Source: Bacillota bacterium
GTDB taxonomy: Bacteria; Bacillota; UBA4882; UBA8346
Length of the DNA: 62,638 nt
Direction of reading: 5' to 3'
NCBI GenBank assembly: GCA_023429995.1
Contig: JAEZCE010000051.1
Coordinates: 1-62,638 of the forward strand
The notes beneath the pieces are model-generated. The model was not told the origin of the DNA, searched no databases, and was given only the letters and a program-made list of their open reading frames with translations. Position numbers and translations under genes: made by a program. Below, in pieces: positions 44,368-53,439 of this stretch (position 1 is its first letter; the number at the start of each line of letters is the position of its first letter).

Positions 44368-44955
44368 TTATTTGGCCTGTACTAATTCGGTGCCTAAGGT
44401 ATAAGCTTTCTGCAGTAATTGTGTATTATCAGCTACGCTTTGGGGGCCCTTCATGGAAGGCGCAACCAATAATTCCGCCGGTTTGTCAAAGCTTCCCTGA
44501 AAGATCAAGTGAAGGAGTCCTCTTAAGGGAGTAAAGGCCTCAATATACTGTGTGTATTCCTCAGGAGAATTTTGGGTGATCAGTAAGATCACCTTTTTGG
44601 GAGTTTTGATTGTTGTTCTTAATTCTCCTGTTTCATTGACCGCAATATAGGCGTTCAGCCGGTCAATGATCGGTTTGAGATTTCCGGCGATTCCTCCCAT
44701 ATAATTCGGCGAAGCAAAAATGACAGCGTCAGCTTGGTTAATTTTGCCGTAGAGTTCCTGCATATCGTCTTGCAGTACGCATTGTCCGGTCTGTTTGCAT
44801 ATATAACAACCTTGGCAGGGCCGAACCGTTACCTTATTGGCAGATATCGTGGTGGTTGTCGCGCCTTGGGTCGTTGCTCCCTCCAAAACTTGACGCAAGA
44901 GCGTCGCCGTATTGCCGTTTGGACGCGGACTACCTAATATCCCTAATACCTTCAT
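44368..44955 (-). CDS. NADPH-dependent FMN reductase / flavodoxin-family protein
   Basis: A 195-residue flavodoxin-fold protein. The FMN loop is GSPRPNGNT (residues 8-16). A Cys cluster CQGCYICKQTGQC lies near 49-61, and SPNYMGGIAGNLKP near the flavin. It is a distant paralogue of the 14924 protein. It follows the SnoaL-like gene by 21 bases and lies divergent from an HxlR regulator, a common redox-stress arrangement, so its expression may respond to electrophiles or quinones. Substrate unknown. Confidence 0.87.
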   Translation of the reverse strand: MKVLGILGSPRPNGNTATLLRQVLEGATTQGATTTTISANKVTVRPCQGCYICKQTGQCVLQDDMQELYGKINQADAVIFASPNYMGGIAGNLKPIIDRLNAYIAVNETGELRTTIKTPKKVILLITQNSPEEYTQYIEAFTPLRGLLHLIFQGSFDKPAELLVAPSMKGPQSVADNTQLLQKAYTLGTELVQAK

Positions 44956-44976
44956 GATAATGTCACCTCATTCATA

Positions 44977-45390
44977 TTAATGTTGAAAAGCTTCCAGTCC
45001 GCGAATGGGATCCCAATATTCGCGGTATAAGACAATCCGACCATCATCGCCAATCTTTACCACTCCGACGTAATCTTGTTCGTACTCTTTTTCTGTTGAT
45101 AGGATGTAAAACTTCATGGAGGCTTCAAATACTGCGACAAGTGGATCGGAAGACAAATAGGTCACCAGGGGTTTTTCCTCAAGCAGTTTAAAGGCTGGTG
45201 AGACATTTTTATAGTATTCGTAAATTGCATTTTTCCCTTCCAATCGTTTGGGTGATGAGCTTGGGGCGTAAGGAAATTCTACGACGGCATCTTCAGCCCA
45301 AATATCCATCCAAGTGTCAATGGACGCGTCTTTTACAATGGAAAGATATTTTTGTGCAACAGCTACCACTAAAGACTGATTGTTAACCAT
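44977..45390 (-). CDS. SnoaL-like / NTF2-fold protein
   Basis: A 137-residue protein of the SnoaL-like ketosteroid-isomerase superfamily: VAVAQKYLSIVKDASIDTWM, WAEDAVVEFPYAPSSSPKRL, EGKNAIYEYY, and LYREYWDPIRGLEAF at the end. Members are small isomerases, hydrolases or binding proteins. The start is ATG 45390 behind AAAAAGGAG. It forms an operon with the flavoprotein gene, divergent from the HxlR gene. Confidence 0.85.
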   Translation of the reverse strand: MVNNQSLVVAVAQKYLSIVKDASIDTWMDIWAEDAVVEFPYAPSSSPKRLEGKNAIYEYYKNVSPAFKLLEEKPLVTYLSSDPLVAVFEASMKFYILSTEKEYEQDYVGVVKIGDDGRIVLYREYWDPIRGLEAFQH

Positions 45391-45512
45391 AATGAGACAT
45401 CTCCTTTTTGGGATTTGCTGATTTATTAATTAATTTAGATTATAATAAGAATATTGTTATCATGGAAGTACGGACAATTTTATTAGATACTAACCTGGAG
45501 GAGAGTGTTCCT

Positions 45513-45851
45513 ATGAAAAATGGGCCAATCGACCCTTTGGTTTGCCCCATGTCTTATACCGTTTCGATTGTCGGAGGGAAATGGCCGTGGGTGATACTAT
45601 GGCTGTTATATAACGAAAAAATACAACGCTATGGCCAGTTAAAGAAAAGGTTGCCGACCATTTCGCATAAAATATTAAGTCTCCAATTAAACGCTCTTGA
45701 AAATGAGAAATTAATCCACCGTGAGGAATATCCGCAAATACCACCCAAAGTAGAATATTCCTTAACTGAAAAAGGGAAAACTTTAATTCCCATTCTGGAA
45801 CTGATGGCCGCCTGGGGGACGCAGAATTGTCATCCGGAACATCATGAATAA
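45513..45851 (+). CDS. HxlR-family transcriptional regulator
   Basis: A 112-residue winged helix protein started at ATG 45513, seven bases after GGAGGAGAG; the longer frame from 45408 runs through the promoter (TATAAT at 45441-45446). VCPMSYTVSIVGGKWPWVIL is the HxlR opening with its sensing cysteine, and RLPTISHKILSLQLNALENE is the recognition region. It ends in a His/Cys-rich tail (CHPEHHE). It probably represses the divergent SnoaL-flavoprotein operon. Confidence 0.92.
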   Translation: MKNGPIDPLVCPMSYTVSIVGGKWPWVILWLLYNEKIQRYGQLKKRLPTISHKILSLQLNALENEKLIHREEYPQIPPKVEYSLTEKGKTLIPILELMAAWGTQNCHPEHHE

Positions 45852-45973
45852 ATACCTTTTGCAGGCGGATAGCAGAGTCCCAATTACCGCTTTCAATTCG
45901 TTACTCTTCATTATTCTGCCGGTTTTAATTCTTACTTCCATTCTCAGCCCTAAAGGTAGTTATCCAATTTAAA

Positions 45974-45998
45974 AACCTGCCTTTTTTAAAGGCAGGTT
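45974..45998. terminator. bidirectional terminator
   Basis: AACCTGCCTTT (45974-45984) pairs with AAAGGCAGGTT (45988-45998) between the convergent HxlR and MmyB-type genes. Confidence 0.75.
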
Positions 45999-46021
45999 AA
46001 TGTAATCACTGCTAATACAAT

Positions 46022-46861
46022 TCACTTCGTAAACCCTGAATATATTTGTTGGCTAATTTTTTCCGCCGTATCAGCTGATGCCGTGTAAATCATCAACTTC
46101 AAATCCGGACACTCCGACACCTGCAAATTCACATGGTCAAACTCCAATTCTCCAACTCGCGGATCATCAAATAATTTGTGACATTCCGTAACCGTTTTTA
46201 CTTCATAACGGGGCCACCATAAACGGAATAATTCACTTTCCTTCTTACATCGCTCAATCATTTCATTGAGCCTTGCATCCTGAGGGTACCGGGCGCAATC
46301 GGCCCGGAATCTGGCAATCATGATTTTGGCCCGTTCCTCCCAATCTGCATTCATTTCTTTTGTGAATGGACCCGTTAAAAAATAAAACACCAGGTTTGGT
46401 TTTGGATTTAAGCCCTTAGAATACGGAGGAAATCGAAATACAAATTCCGCTGCCCGGTTCCACAATAGTATATCCCAGTATTTCCCCATTACATATGCAG
46501 GATGAGGTTCCAATGCAAAAACCGTTCTTGTCAATCCTGTACTGATTTCTTTATAAATTTCCGGTTCTTCATTTTCCTCGGATTTCGATAACAAAAAAAG
46601 AACCCTGCGTTCATCATCGGATAATCGTAACGCCCTGGCCAAACTTTCCAATACTTGATGCGAAGGGTGTACTTCTTTCCCTTGTTCAATCGATGTGTAC
46701 CAAGAAACACCAACATTGGCAAGGCCGGCAACCTCTTCGCGGCGAAGCCCGGGGGTACGGCGGCGTCCATGGGATGACAATCCAACCTGTTCCGGGGTAA
46801 GGCGTTCCCTGGTGGCGCGCAAAAATTCGCCAAGCGACTGTTGAAAGGGAATCTCTTTCAT
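46022..46861 (-). CDS. XRE regulator with MmyB-like ligand-binding domain
   Basis: A 279-residue regulator. The N-terminal helix-turn-helix spans about 10-85 (RTPGLRREEVAGLANVGVSW, YTSIEQGKEVHPSHQVLESL). The MmyB-like PAS-type domain follows (ALEPHPAYVMGKYWDILLWN, FYFLTGPF, LEFDHVNLQVSECPDLKLMI). The family often represses a divergent oxidoreductase gene, as here with the epimerase-like gene at 47001. The start is ATG 46861. A likely operator lies at 46904-46918. Confidence 0.92.
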   Translation of the reverse strand: MKEIPFQQSLGEFLRATRERLTPEQVGLSSHGRRRTPGLRREEVAGLANVGVSWYTSIEQGKEVHPSHQVLESLARALRLSDDERRVLFLLSKSEENEEPEIYKEISTGLTRTVFALEPHPAYVMGKYWDILLWNRAAEFVFRFPPYSKGLNPKPNLVFYFLTGPFTKEMNADWEERAKIMIARFRADCARYPQDARLNEMIERCKKESELFRLWWPRYEVKTVTECHKLFDDPRVGELEFDHVNLQVSECPDLKLMIYTASADTAEKISQQIYSGFTK

Positions 46862-46903
46862 TGGTTTTCCTCAAATCCATCCTACCACTCTGAGTCGTAG
46901 GAT

Positions 46904-46918
46904 AACCACCATGTGGTT
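46904..46918. promoter_or_regulatory. palindromic operator between divergent genes
   Basis: AACCAC-CAT-GTGGTT, a perfect 6+3+6 dyad 43 bases before the MmyB-type start. CCTAC/GTAGG arms lie just beside it at about 46881-46901. Confidence 0.5.
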
Positions 46919-47000
46919 GAAATATTTTAACCCTGATATAGTAGTACTATAACATAAAAATACAGATCAACAAAACGATTCGATTGGAGTGAAATTATTA

Positions 47001-47855
47001 ATGAAACTATTAGTAACCGGGGCAACCGGCAAGGTCGGGAGCCGTTTCGTACCGTATTTGCTTAAGTCTGGTCATACGGTCCGTATTCTGGTAAGAAATC
47101 CCCAGCGGGCAGCGGCGTTGAAAGAACAAGGGGCCGAGGTGATCCTGGGTGATCTTGTGGATAATCGGGATCTCACCGAAGCCATCCGGGGCGTTGATGC
47201 TGTGGTGCATACAGCCGCCCAATTTCGCGGTGGTATAAGTGAAGAAATAGCCCGGGCGGTGAATCTGGAGGCAACGGTTGCCTTAGCGAAAGCAGCGCTG
47301 GAAGCAGGTGTCACCCGGTTTGTTTTCACCAGCACCAGTAATGTCTATCGCGATCTGAATGTAAACAGACCCTGCCGGGAAGAGGATATTCTTGTGCCTG
47401 CCAAAGAAATTTATCCCAAAACAAAAATCGCCTCCGAAGATGCTTTACTACAATTACATCGTGAACGAGGACTCGATATCCGTATTCTGAGACTGGCCTT
47501 TGTTTATGGCGCTGGTGATCCCCACATCGAAGAAATTTTGCCTTATATGATTCACTGGAACCCGTCAAAGCAAATGTCTATGGCGCATCATGAAGATGTC
47601 GCTCAAGCGCTCCTGCTTGCTGCCAGTACCCCCGGTATTGGCGGCCGCATATACAACGTTGCAGATGATAAGCCTATTACTATAAGTGAAATATACAAGC
47701 TAAACGGAGGACCCGAGCAGGCACCAACTAAAGATGGGTGGCTTATGTCGAACCTTTGGGAATTGACAGCCGATACCGAGCGTATTAAAAACGAACTCAA
47801 TTTCCGCCCCAAATATCCTTCGTTTTATATTGCCAGAGATATGGGAGCTTTGTAG
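47001..47855 (+). CDS. NAD-dependent epimerase/dehydratase (extended SDR)
   Basis: A 284-residue SDR started at ATG 47001; the in-frame GTG 46989 overlaps the GGAG ribosome site. The Rossmann loop is TGATGKVGSRF (near 7-17). The active-site YPKTK stands for YxxxK, preceded by STSNVY. VVHTAAQFRGG binds NAD. Substrate is probably a nucleotide sugar or a flavonol-like ketone; sequence does not decide. It is divergent from the MmyB-type regulator and likely under its control, with a strong terminator downstream. Confidence 0.9.
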   Translation: MKLLVTGATGKVGSRFVPYLLKSGHTVRILVRNPQRAAALKEQGAEVILGDLVDNRDLTEAIRGVDAVVHTAAQFRGGISEEIARAVNLEATVALAKAALEAGVTRFVFTSTSNVYRDLNVNRPCREEDILVPAKEIYPKTKIASEDALLQLHRERGLDIRILRLAFVYGAGDPHIEEILPYMIHWNPSKQMSMAHHEDVAQALLLAASTPGIGGRIYNVADDKPITISEIYKLNGGPEQAPTKDGWLMSNLWELTADTERIKNELNFRPKYPSFYIARDMGAL

Positions 47856-47975
47856 TTATAATTTTCAAAAGTGATATATTAAAGGTATGCAAACTAAGGC
47901 AGCATTAAGGGGCTTGAAATAAAGACATTCATGGATTGAAACATAGTGTTTCTCAAATGTTATAAATCGATATTA

Positions 47976-48019
47976 AAAATGGCCCTAACCCTTTATAAAA
48001 TAAAGGTTAGGGCCATTTT
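47976..48019. terminator. strong terminator
   Basis: AAAATGGCCCTAACCCTTTA (47976-47995) pairs over 19 bp with 48001-48019. Its right end touches the repeat element at 48015. Confidence 0.9.
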
Positions 48020-48069
48020 CACCATTACTTGTAATACGATTCTCCGTATCGGGCCTAACGGCGAAATTT
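48015..48069 (+). repeat. 55-bp dyad repeat, copy 1
   Basis: About 47 of 55 positions match copy 2 at 52868-52922 in the same orientation. The right arm TAACGGCGAAATTT is identical in both; the left arm here is degraded (ATTTTCACCATTA). Confidence 0.75.
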
Positions 48070-48103
48070 CTACATTCTTCTTTTCTTCAACAAAGTATAG
48101 CAA

Positions 48104-48610
48104 CTAATCATTAACCTTTTCTGCAATTTTAATCAGCTCATTAGCTATATTAGGACTTTCAAGCCGCATGATGCTTTCCTCCGCACTCCCAAAACTCAAT
48201 AAATTAATACTTCCGTACCATACAATCCTTTGATCGATCACCGCAAATTTTTGATGAATATTTGGGCGGAAAACTACCCTGACTCCTGCATTTTTCAACA
48301 ATTCCAAACAACTCTACAAGACGGTTATATCCTTGTCGTTGAAATCGTCAACAGGCCTGGTTACTACCATTACTTTGACTTGATTGCAGAGTGCCGTCTT
48401 AAGATGTTGGAGCATCTGTAGAGTTCTTCTTTTAGTGGCATATGGACTTACAATAAGAATCTCCCGGGATGCATTCAAAATATCATTGCTATATACAGGC
48501 AAAAAGTTATTCTTATCAAAAATGATGTCGATGGACTCCGGAGGCATCTCAATTTCCTGCGCAGCAACAAGTACATTTTCTCTCCCTAGCAAATCATAAT
48601 TATCCTGCAC
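48104..48610 (-). pseudogene. fragment of a PLD-domain protein with an internal amber stop
   Basis: Two pieces lie in one frame, separated by TAG (48314-48316). The first runs from about 48610 (QDNYDLLGRENVLVAAQEIE, later REILIVSPYATKRRTLQ). The second holds the phospholipase-D motif IHQKFAVIDQRIVWYGSINL. The order is that of the C-terminal end of helicase-PLD proteins, which normally have several hundred more residues before it. The GTG at 48610 overlaps the end of the MFS gene, and the frame is open some way upstream, so the 5' part has been lost. Not expected to work. Confidence 0.75.
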
Positions 48611-50006
48611 TGTTTTTACCGTTGCTTTTTCTTACCAAAGAAGCACATATACCAAGAATACATAACACAATCATTACTATAAAGGTTGTACGAATGCTCC
48701 TTAGAAAAGTCGGGAAGACCTGGGGTGTGATTTGCACATTTCCCAAATAGGCTGTTAAGCTAAATGTAGCTATTGTCATGCAGATCATTTGCCCTATAAA
48801 TCTCATAGTAGCAAGTATTCCTGATGCAACTCCATAGAACCGCTTCTCAACAGAATTCATAACCGCATTTTGATTTGGAGATATAAAAAACGCACAGCCT
48901 AAACCTTCTAAAATCAAACCCATAATAATAAAAATCAGCGGAGTATTCTTTCCCAAGAATATAAGGAAACACAAACCCACCCCATTTAAAATCATACCCA
49001 CGAAGGATACCAGTCTTGGCTCCATTCTATCCGACAATCTTCCTGCCAAAGGAGAAAATATTGCCTGCAATGCTGGCTGGGTAATCAGCACAATTCCAGT
49101 AAACTGGGGGCCCAAGCCTGTAACATACTGCAGATATAGGCTTAAAAGATAACTGATAACAAAGGTGATACCATAATTGATTAGGGCTGCAAATGTAGAA
49201 AATATGAATACTTTATTGCCCTTGTATAGAGAAATATCCACAACCGGATTCTCAACTTTTGAAGCCCATAGCCCAAAAACAATGATTCCTGCAATTCCAA
49301 CAACCAGCAGATATAAGCCATATGTTGAGCGAAGAAAGGTAAACCCGTATAATAAAACAATCAACGAAGTACAGTATATTAAAGTTCCGCAAGTATCAAA
49401 TCTTTCACCCTTTGCTTCCGTCCATTCTGCTTTCATATATTCCAGCACAGTGAAAATAATTAATATCCCTAGCAGGGAACTAACCCAAAATATGCTTCTC
49501 CATCCAAAATGTTCAGTCAAAATCCCTCCCAGCGGCGGTCCGGCTGACATTCCTACATAGCTCGTAATACCAATCATTCCAAGAGCTTTTCCTCGCTCAC
49601 CGTCAGGGTACGCCGAACTCACAATAGCTATTCCGGTACTCGACAGCATACATCCTCCTACGCCCTGCAGTACCCTCAATGTAATAAGCTGCCATTGCGA
49701 TCGGGAGAATGCACACAGTATGGATGTTAATACAAAAAGAACTACGCCCCATAAGAATATCCGCTTTCTTCCGTATATGTCGGCTACTCTTCCAAAAGGA
49801 ACAAGGAATGCCGCCGCCGCAAGCAAATAAGCAGTCGATACCCAACTCAAAGCAGCAGCATTCATCCCTAATTCCTTACCCATCGAAGGCAGCGCCACAT
49901 TAACCGATGAACTTAAAAATGTCGGCAGCAAAGCAGATACCATGATCGAAATCAATACAGCCCGCCTAACGGCATTATTCTTTAACAGTAAATTTGATTG
50001 TTCCAA
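48600..50006 (-). CDS. MFS multidrug exporter, DHA2 (14-helix) type
   Basis: A 468-residue transporter. I take TTG 50006, nine bases after GGGAG, as start rather than TTG 50015, which abuts that site. Motif A is GRVADIYGRKRIFLWG, motif C lies around GMSAGPPLGGILTEHFGW, and about 14 helices are predicted. The EmrB/QacA type expels lipophilic compounds using the proton gradient. It follows iscU by 24 bases on the same strand, an unusual partner. Base composition is more AT-rich than in the flanking genes. Confidence 0.88.
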   Translation of the reverse strand: MEQSNLLLKNNAVRRAVLISIMVSALLPTFLSSSVNVALPSMGKELGMNAAALSWVSTAYLLAAAAFLVPFGRVADIYGRKRIFLWGVVLFVLTSILCAFSRSQWQLITLRVLQGVGGCMLSSTGIAIVSSAYPDGERGKALGMIGITSYVGMSAGPPLGGILTEHFGWRSIFWVSSLLGILIIFTVLEYMKAEWTEAKGERFDTCGTLIYCTSLIVLLYGFTFLRSTYGLYLLVVGIAGIIVFGLWASKVENPVVDISLYKGNKVFIFSTFAALINYGITFVISYLLSLYLQYVTGLGPQFTGIVLITQPALQAIFSPLAGRLSDRMEPRLVSFVGMILNGVGLCFLIFLGKNTPLIFIIMGLILEGLGCAFFISPNQNAVMNSVEKRFYGVASGILATMRFIGQMICMTIATFSLTAYLGNVQITPQVFPTFLRSIRTTFIVMIVLCILGICASLVRKSNGKNSAG

Positions 50007-50030
50007 AATGAACAACTCCCAGCCATAGAA

Positions 50031-50477
50031 TTATTCAGTTTCCTCATCCTGATATATTTTGCAGCAGCTTTTTTCACAAGCATTGCTATCACACTTTTCA
50101 ACCGTGAGGCCCTTTCTTTCCTTATAATTATCAATTGCAGCCTTAACCGCCTCTTCTGCCAGAACGGAACAGTGCATTTTTATGGGCGGCAATCCATCAA
50201 GCGCTTCAGCAACTGCTGCATTTGTAACATTGAGGGCTTCTTCAATCGTCCTGCCTTTTATCAGTTCAGTAGCCATACTGCTTGTCGCAACAGCAGCCCC
50301 GCAGCCGAAGGTTTTGAATTTTACGTCTTGAATAATACCGTCTTCGATTCTCAGATACATTTTCATAATATCTCCGCACTGCGGATTGCCAACCTGCCCA
50401 ACACCATCCGCATCTTCAATGATCCCAACATTCCTTGGGTTCATAAAATGGTCCATAACCTTTTCGCTATACTGCAT
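50031..50477 (-). CDS. iscU: IscU/NifU-type Fe-S scaffold protein
   Basis: A 148-residue scaffold started at ATG 50477, behind GGAGGAAG (the longer frame from 50507 has no site). The three cluster ligands are in GNPQCGD, KTFGCGAAVA and KMHCSVLAEEA. An extra cysteine-rich tail (CDSNACEKSCCKIY) follows the domain. It assembles Fe-S clusters with sulfur from a cysteine desulfurase. Its start overlaps the end of the desulfurase gene by 11 bases. That desulfurase is truncated, so this scaffold may lack its partner. Confidence 0.93.
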   Translation of the reverse strand: MQYSEKVMDHFMNPRNVGIIEDADGVGQVGNPQCGDIMKMYLRIEDGIIQDVKFKTFGCGAAVATSSMATELIKGRTIEEALNVTNAAVAEALDGLPPIKMHCSVLAEEAVKAAIDNYKERKGLTVEKCDSNACEKSCCKIYQDEETE

Positions 50478-51423
50478 ATGCTTTACTTCCTCCTTCCAGC
50501 CTTTCATATAAGGGTGACATTTCTCTAAGCCTTTCTACAATCACAGGAAGTGCTTCCAATAAATAATCCACATCCTCCTGCGTGTTTTCTTTTCCAAACG
50601 TAATGCGGAGCGATCCATTTGCCAATTCAGGCGGCATACCAATAGCCAGAAGCACATGGGACGGATCAAGAGAACCGGATGAACAGGCTGATCCCGAGGA
50701 TGCATAAATTCCCTTCATATCCAGCATCAGCAGTACTGACTCCCCCTCAATAAACTTGAATGATAAGTTGACATTGCCAGGAAGCCGTTGTATCCGGTGT
50801 CCGTTCAACTTTACAAAAGGAATCTTGCGTATTATTTCTTTAATTGTCCTGTCTCTGAGGGATACAAGCTTACGACTTTGCTCTGTTAAACTTTCAGTAG
50901 CTCTTTCTATTGCTTTTCCAAGCCCGACGATTGCCGGAACATTCTCAGTGCTTGCTCTGCGGTCTCTTTCCTGATGGCCCCCATGTAATAAAGAAGTTAT
51001 TTTTGTTCCTTTTCTTATATACAGGGCGCCAATCCCTTTGGGGCCGTAAAATTTATGCGCCAAAAAAGAAAGTAAATCGATATTCATATCGGTAACATTA
51101 ATAGGCACATTTCCTACCGCCTGAACTGCATCCGCATGGAAGTATATTCCCTTCTCCCTCGCTATCTTTCCAATCTCGGCTATCGGCTGTATGGTTCCTA
51201 TTTCATTGTTTGCAAACATAACAGAGATCAAAATGGTATTAGATCGTATCGCCTTCTCAACCTGTTCGGGCGTTACAAGCCCATTTTCGTCCACCGGTAA
51301 ATATGTGACTTCAAAACCATTGTTCTCAAGGTATCGGCATGTATTAAGGACTGCATAGTGCTCAATCGAACTCGTAATGATATGATTTCCTTTGGACTTA
51401 TTTGCATATGCCACACCCTTAAT
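50467..51423 (-). pseudogene. iscS: cysteine desulfurase gene lacking its 5' end
   Basis: The remaining 318 residues are a good NifS/IscS C-terminal part. SIEHYAVLNTCRYLENNG holds the PLP-stacking His. DLLSFLAHKFYGPKGIG holds the PLP lysine, and ASSGSACSSG the catalytic Cys. About 75-80 residues are missing, including the YLDNAATT opening and the SGGTEA phosphate loop. Homology stops at IKGV near 51423, where a MocR gene on the other strand also begins mid-domain. The GTG at 51412-51414 would give a 315-residue product, probably inactive. Confidence 0.8.
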
Positions 51424-52672
51424 TGTAATACGTGCTTATAACGAATTGATAAAGGAGCATATTGTCTACGCTGTCCCCAAAAGTGGCTATTATCTTGTTT
51501 CAAAAACAGAACCTGAGAACTGTACCTCCGAAACAGATAGCATCGACTTTTGTCCTTACATATACAGCTATAAAGTGATACCGGATACTGAACTCCAGCA
51601 TTGCTTAATCCAGTCCATTGACCTGTATAAGAAAAAAATGCTCACAGTCAATGATGTATCCGGAGGCATCGTGAGCCTCAGAAAAACAATTCAAAAACAG
51701 CTCCAGGACATACAGATATTTACCAAACCCGAGCATATTTTTGTGACAACAGGCTCGCAGCAATCCCTATCGATTTTGGTCAATACTCCATTGCCTAATG
51801 GAAAAAATAAGATTCTTATTGAACAACCTACGTGTTCTGAAATACTAAATGCCCTTAACATCTGTAATGAAATAACCATTGGCATTAAAAGAAATCCCAA
51901 CGGGATCGACCTTAATGAACTTGAAAATATTTTTAAAAACGAAGACATCAAGTTTTTTTATACCATGCCAAGGTTTCATAACCCAACAGGATATTCTCTT
52001 TCCCCAGATCAGAAAAAAAAGATATTGAAGCTTGCCCAAAAATATGACGTATATATCGTTGAAGATGATTGTTTTGCCGAGCTTGATACCAATAAAAAAG
52101 CCGACCCAATATTCTCCTATGACAATTCATTCAAAGTATTCTATATTAAAAGTTACTCAAAAATTCTTTTTCCATGGCTTCGGCTGGGAATTATTGTATG
52201 CCCATCTCAGTTTTCTGAATTGTTTAAAGGCAGGAAAATCTGCAGCGATATTGTAGAACAAGGTGCTCTTGAGCATTACATTAAAAACGGCATGTATGAT
52301 AAACATATAAAAAAAATAAAGCAAATTTACCATTCAAGAATGGATGCATTAAAAAAAGCATGTGACAAGTATTTGAATTCTAGGATAAACACTCAGGTCC
52401 CAGATACAGGCTGCTTTACATGTATAGAGCTTCCTGATTATATTCATTCTCATTCACTTGTCAGTTCTTTAGAGATGCGAAACATAAGAATGGCAACAGC
52501 CGATAATGCTTTCCTTCCTCTTTGTAAAAAAACAAATTTTATCTGTCTTAATATATCTAACGTTGATGAAGAAAAAATTGAACAGGGAATAAAAGTTTTT
52601 TCGGAAGAACTTGAAAAAGCTATGGTATACAGAAATAGAAACTTGATTGAATCCGTTAAGTGGAGTAGCTGA
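51422..52672 (+). pseudogene. MocR/PdxR-type regulator gene lacking its 5' end
   Basis: Homology begins inside the recognition helix of the GntR domain (VIRAYNELIKEHIVYAVPKS) and continues through a full fold-type I aminotransferase domain. LHCLIQ-like LQHCLIQSIDLYK, FTMPRFHNPTG-like FFYTMPRFHNPTGYSLSPDQ, VYIVEDDCFAEL and the PLP lysine in YIKSYSKILFPWLRLG are intact. The first 40 or so residues of the DNA-binding domain are gone. The frame remains open from an ATG at 51392 inside the desulfurase remnant, so a protein without DNA binding could still be made. Markedly AT-rich. Confidence 0.8.
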
Positions 52673-52867
52673 CACAAATCAATACCGCAATTGTTGATTT
52701 CCAATTGCCCTTTATTCGTCCAATTTATAAGGGGAAAAGTGGAAGCGCGGTGCCGAACCGACCCTTGAATTGATTTTTTTATCGAAATACCGGGGGTTAT
52801 TCTGTTTTTTATACTCATCTTATCTATTAATTGGTATTACTGGTTCTGTCCTAAATTTTATATATAA
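52673..52867. other. gene-free stretch with a CAATTG dyad
   Basis: CAATTG at about 52690 and again at about 52703, separated by TTGATTTC, form a short inverted repeat. No supported gene; the ORFs over it look spurious. Possibly the edge of a lost mobile element. Confidence 0.3.
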
Positions 52868-52922
52868 AATTTCGCCGTTACTTGTGATACTGTTCTCCAT
52901 ATCGGGTCTAACGGCGAAATTT
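52868..52922 (+). repeat. 55-bp dyad repeat, copy 2
   Basis: Perfect 14-bp arms AAATTTCGCCGTTA (52867-52880) and TAACGGCGAAATTT (52909-52922) around a 28-base centre. It matches copy 1 (48015-48069) in direct orientation, 4.8 kb away. Confidence 0.8.
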
Positions 52923-52954
52923 GGAATATTCTACAAAAGTACATTGACAGCTTC

Positions 52955-53422
52955 CTATTTGGACTGAATCGTAACAAGTAAAGCACGTGTTTCAGCAACG
53001 ACGAGGCCTTGAAAGTTTGGTTCCTGCACCAGCGCCGATCCGAGTATCGGCTGGCCCTTTTCATCGTAATAGATCCCAGTTTTACCCGCTTCATCGGTCA
53101 AAATTTTTGTGATCACCCGTGCAGCCTGCTTCGGTGTACTCCTGTATTTGACGAAAGAAGAATAACGTGAGTACTTGAAACAAGAATCACATGGCAATAT
53201 TCAGATCACACCGCCAAGACCAGTTCCAGGATTAATCCCAGGTTCTATAGCGTTAAATCGTAGCCTTGATGTTTCACGTGCAAACGTCATTGCGGCGGCA
53301 AGCAAGCACTGCTTTGAAGTAGCCGTAGGCATCACTACCCGGATTCTTAGCGTTTCCTTCTTTCCACTCTCCATGTGCACTGGCCTCTGATGAAATATAT
53401 AGCGACCTCCGCGCATTCTCAT
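52955..53422 (-). pseudogene. decayed short-chain dehydrogenase remnant
   Basis: One frame on the minus strand shows SDR sequence in two parts. The first is TSKQCLLAAAMTFARETSRL then RFNAIEPGINPGTGLG, the active-site SxxK helix and the strand after it. The second is STPKQAARVITKILTDEAGK then TGIYYDEKGQPILGSALV, the C-terminus. They are separated by a TGA (53201-53203) and about 25 residues of unrelated sequence. The N-terminal Rossmann half is missing. Confidence 0.75.
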
Positions 53423-53439
53423 GACTTTTACCGGCTCAC

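Noticed and set aside
49177..49560. 127-residue plus-strand ORF inside the MFS gene
   Set aside because: Shadow of the membrane-protein coding strand, without ribosome site or family pattern.
48015..52922. The 55-bp dyads as integron attC sites, because they contain GTTA/TAAC core-like ends
   Set aside because: The core order is reversed relative to attC, the left core does not match GTTRRRY, and there is no integrase or cassette structure.
52770..52967. 65-residue plus-strand ORF across the second dyad repeat
   Set aside because: It is created by the repeat itself and has no ribosome site or homologous pattern.
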